A stretch of 6,987 nt of DNA from CAYUDP01 sp964443725 (GTDB lineage: Bacteria > Patescibacteriota > Minisyncoccia > Phycocordibacterales > JAKFXT01): contig CAYUDP010000025.1 of NCBI GenBank assembly GCA_964443725.1, forward strand, positions 1 through 6,987, in the 5' to 3' direction. This document shows, one piece after another, positions 5,844 to 6,987 of this stretch. The position numbers and the translations under genes are program-made. How positions within the stretch are numbered: position 1 is the first letter of the stretch; every line of letters begins with the position of its first letter. The notes under the pieces were generated by a model, which worked only from the letters and a program-made list of their open reading frames with translations, was not told where the DNA came from and did no database searches.

Positions 5844-5844
5844 T

Positions 5845-6987
5845 TTAGGTTATAGTTGGTTTTGTTATTTTACCGTTTCTATAGAGATTTAAAATCAGAG
5901 GGATTACACCTAAGGCTATTCCTCCTATACCTAAAATATTTGTTATGAGGTCAAATGTTGGAATACTGTATATGGCGATAAAGAACAAGAAACATGCACT
6001 TACAAATGGCCATATGACGTGGGTAATGGATGATAGGAAGTTTTCTATTAGCATTTTTTTGTAGTACCAAGCGCAAGCCATTCCAGCAAGCCCTAAATAG
6101 AAAGAAATTTGGAATCCTATAGCACTTATAAAGTATTTCAATATTGTATTAACGGTATTTATGTACGAGGACATAATAAGGAGTGCCATCCCAAAAGCCC
6201 ATATAAATAGTACTGATATATAAGGGGTTTGCCATCTTGGATGTATTTCTGCGAATCTTTCGTGCAGAACTTTGTCTCTGCCTTTTGCAAAAAGAGTTCT
6301 GGTGAATTGGAGTATCGATGTTTCAAGTGTTCCAAGTGTACTTAAGAGAACGGCAATTATGGCCATGTATCCAAATATGTTTCCATAGAGTTTCTCAGCA
6401 ACAGCATATATTACATTTGTGTTGTAGTGCTCTATTTCGGAATCTGATAATCCAATAAGTACTATAACCATAAATATTATGAAGAATAGCAAAAGATAGC
6501 TCATTGCCCAGAAAGCTCCTTGTCCGGGAGTTTTTTTAGAATCTTTAGTTTCTTCTGTTAAATTCATGACAACATCCCATCCCCAATAGAAGAACATGGC
6601 AATAAGAGCGCCACTTGCAAATGTTTGCGGTGTAAAGTCGGTTATGTAAAACCACTCCCAAGAGAATTGGTGTTCAGCAATATTCGGAAAAACAACGAAG
6701 CTAGCTACAGCAATTATTGCAAGTATCATTATTTCGACTATTGTCATTACAACTTGGACGTAGCTGGTCAATTTTATACCCTTTAGTACTACCAAAGATA
6801 TTGCAGTGAGAAGAACGCCCGCGATTATTGTTATGAGGTGAACGTTGTTTATGTAGTTCGGTGCAAATATTAAAAGAAAAGCGTTGGCTGCCGGTATTGT
6901 TCCTGAGACCATAAATAGGCAAGATGCGACTAGAAGTGCCCACCCAGCAAAGAATCCCCAAGTTTTTCCGAATATTTGCCCAACCCA
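5845..6987 (-). CDS. APC-family amino acid permease, N-terminus cut off by window edge
   Basis: Secondary transporter of the amino acid-polyamine-organocation superfamily in the cytoplasmic membrane. The frame is open through the window edge, so the Met at 6912 is probably internal and 380 C-terminal residues are visible. They hold about ten hydrophobic segments, fitting TM3-TM12 of the twelve-helix fold; TM1, TM2 and the start lie outside. Family marks, numbered from the edge, are the TM6 region YWGWDVVMNLTEETKD (134-149) with the TPG that follows, and the TM8-9 loop RTLFAKGRDKVLHERFAEIH (230-249) with downstream TP. The C-terminus is short and polar (NLYRNGKITKPTIT). The substrate cannot be assigned; amino acids or amines are likely. 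TM1, which binds substrate, is not visible. The gene converges on pyrD with one base between stop codons. A scavenging role would suit a host with reduced biosynthesis. Confidence 0.88.
   Translation of the reverse strand, partial: WVGQIFGKTWGFFAGWALLVASCLFMVSGTIPAANAFLLIFAPNYINNVHLITIIAGVLLTAISLVVLKGIKLTSYVQVVMTIVEIMILAIIAVASFVVFPNIAEHQFSWEWFYITDFTPQTFASGALIAMFFYWGWDVVMNLTEETKDSKKTPGQGAFWAMSYLLLFFIIFMVIVLIGLSDSEIEHYNTNVIYAVAEKLYGNIFGYMAIIAVLLSTLGTLETSILQFTRTLFAKGRDKVLHERFAEIHPRWQTPYISVLFIWAFGMALLIMSSYINTVNTILKYFISAIGFQISFYLGLAGMACAWYYKKMLIENFLSSITHVIWPFVSACFLFFIAIYSIPTFDLITNILGIGGIALGVIPLILNLYRNGKITKPTIT

Noticed and set aside
6701..6961. A second minus-strand frame overlapping the permease
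   Set aside because: It overlaps the permease in another frame, and its Asn/Cys/Ser-rich product has no family features. The permease frame has clear APC motifs through the same bases.
1..6987. CRISPR arrays, insertion sequences, phage genes, toxin-antitoxin or defence systems
   Set aside because: I found no spaced direct repeats, terminal inverted repeats, transposase or nuclease motifs. All long frames are housekeeping or transport genes.

Overview
The window is AT-rich bacterial DNA carrying core housekeeping genes. The shortened release factor 2, the form of the CTP synthase, the unusual dihydroorotate dehydrogenase and the near absence of Shine-Dalgarno sequences together suggest a member of the Candidate Phyla Radiation (Patescibacteria, perhaps a parcubacterial lineage). 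That placement is inferred from remembered family features, not from a search. The genetic code appears standard: an RF2 is encoded, TAA and TAG end the main genes, and TGA ends the small reverse-strand ORF.

Layout. Positions 1-61 hold a tRNA-Thr(CGT) on the minus strand, cut at its 3' end by the window edge, with its own promoter just upstream. Positions 111-317 (perhaps open to 422) hold a small charged protein of unknown function on the minus strand. Positions 438-495 form a compact divergent promoter region. Two perfect extended -10 elements point away from each other around a short inverted repeat; one faces the small gene and the other faces prfB. The forward block is then prfB (RF2), ftsE, ftsX, a 128-base gap, pyrG (CTP synthase) and pyrD (dihydroorotate dehydrogenase). 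On the minus strand, a 5'-truncated APC-family amino acid permease converges on pyrD with a single base between the two stop codons.

Function. prfB handles translation termination. FtsE and FtsX form the ABC-type complex that couples division to cell-wall hydrolysis. PyrG and PyrD are two pyrimidine biosynthesis enzymes, 2 bases apart and probably translationally coupled. The permease probably imports amino acids, or possibly amines.

I see no mobile element, CRISPR array, phage gene or defence system. The most interesting signals are small: the nearly symmetric divergent promoter with a probably leaderless prfB, the PyrD with a class 2 layout but a class 1-like active-site Cys loop, the RF2 lacking most of domain 1, and two uncharacterised small ORFs on the minus strand.
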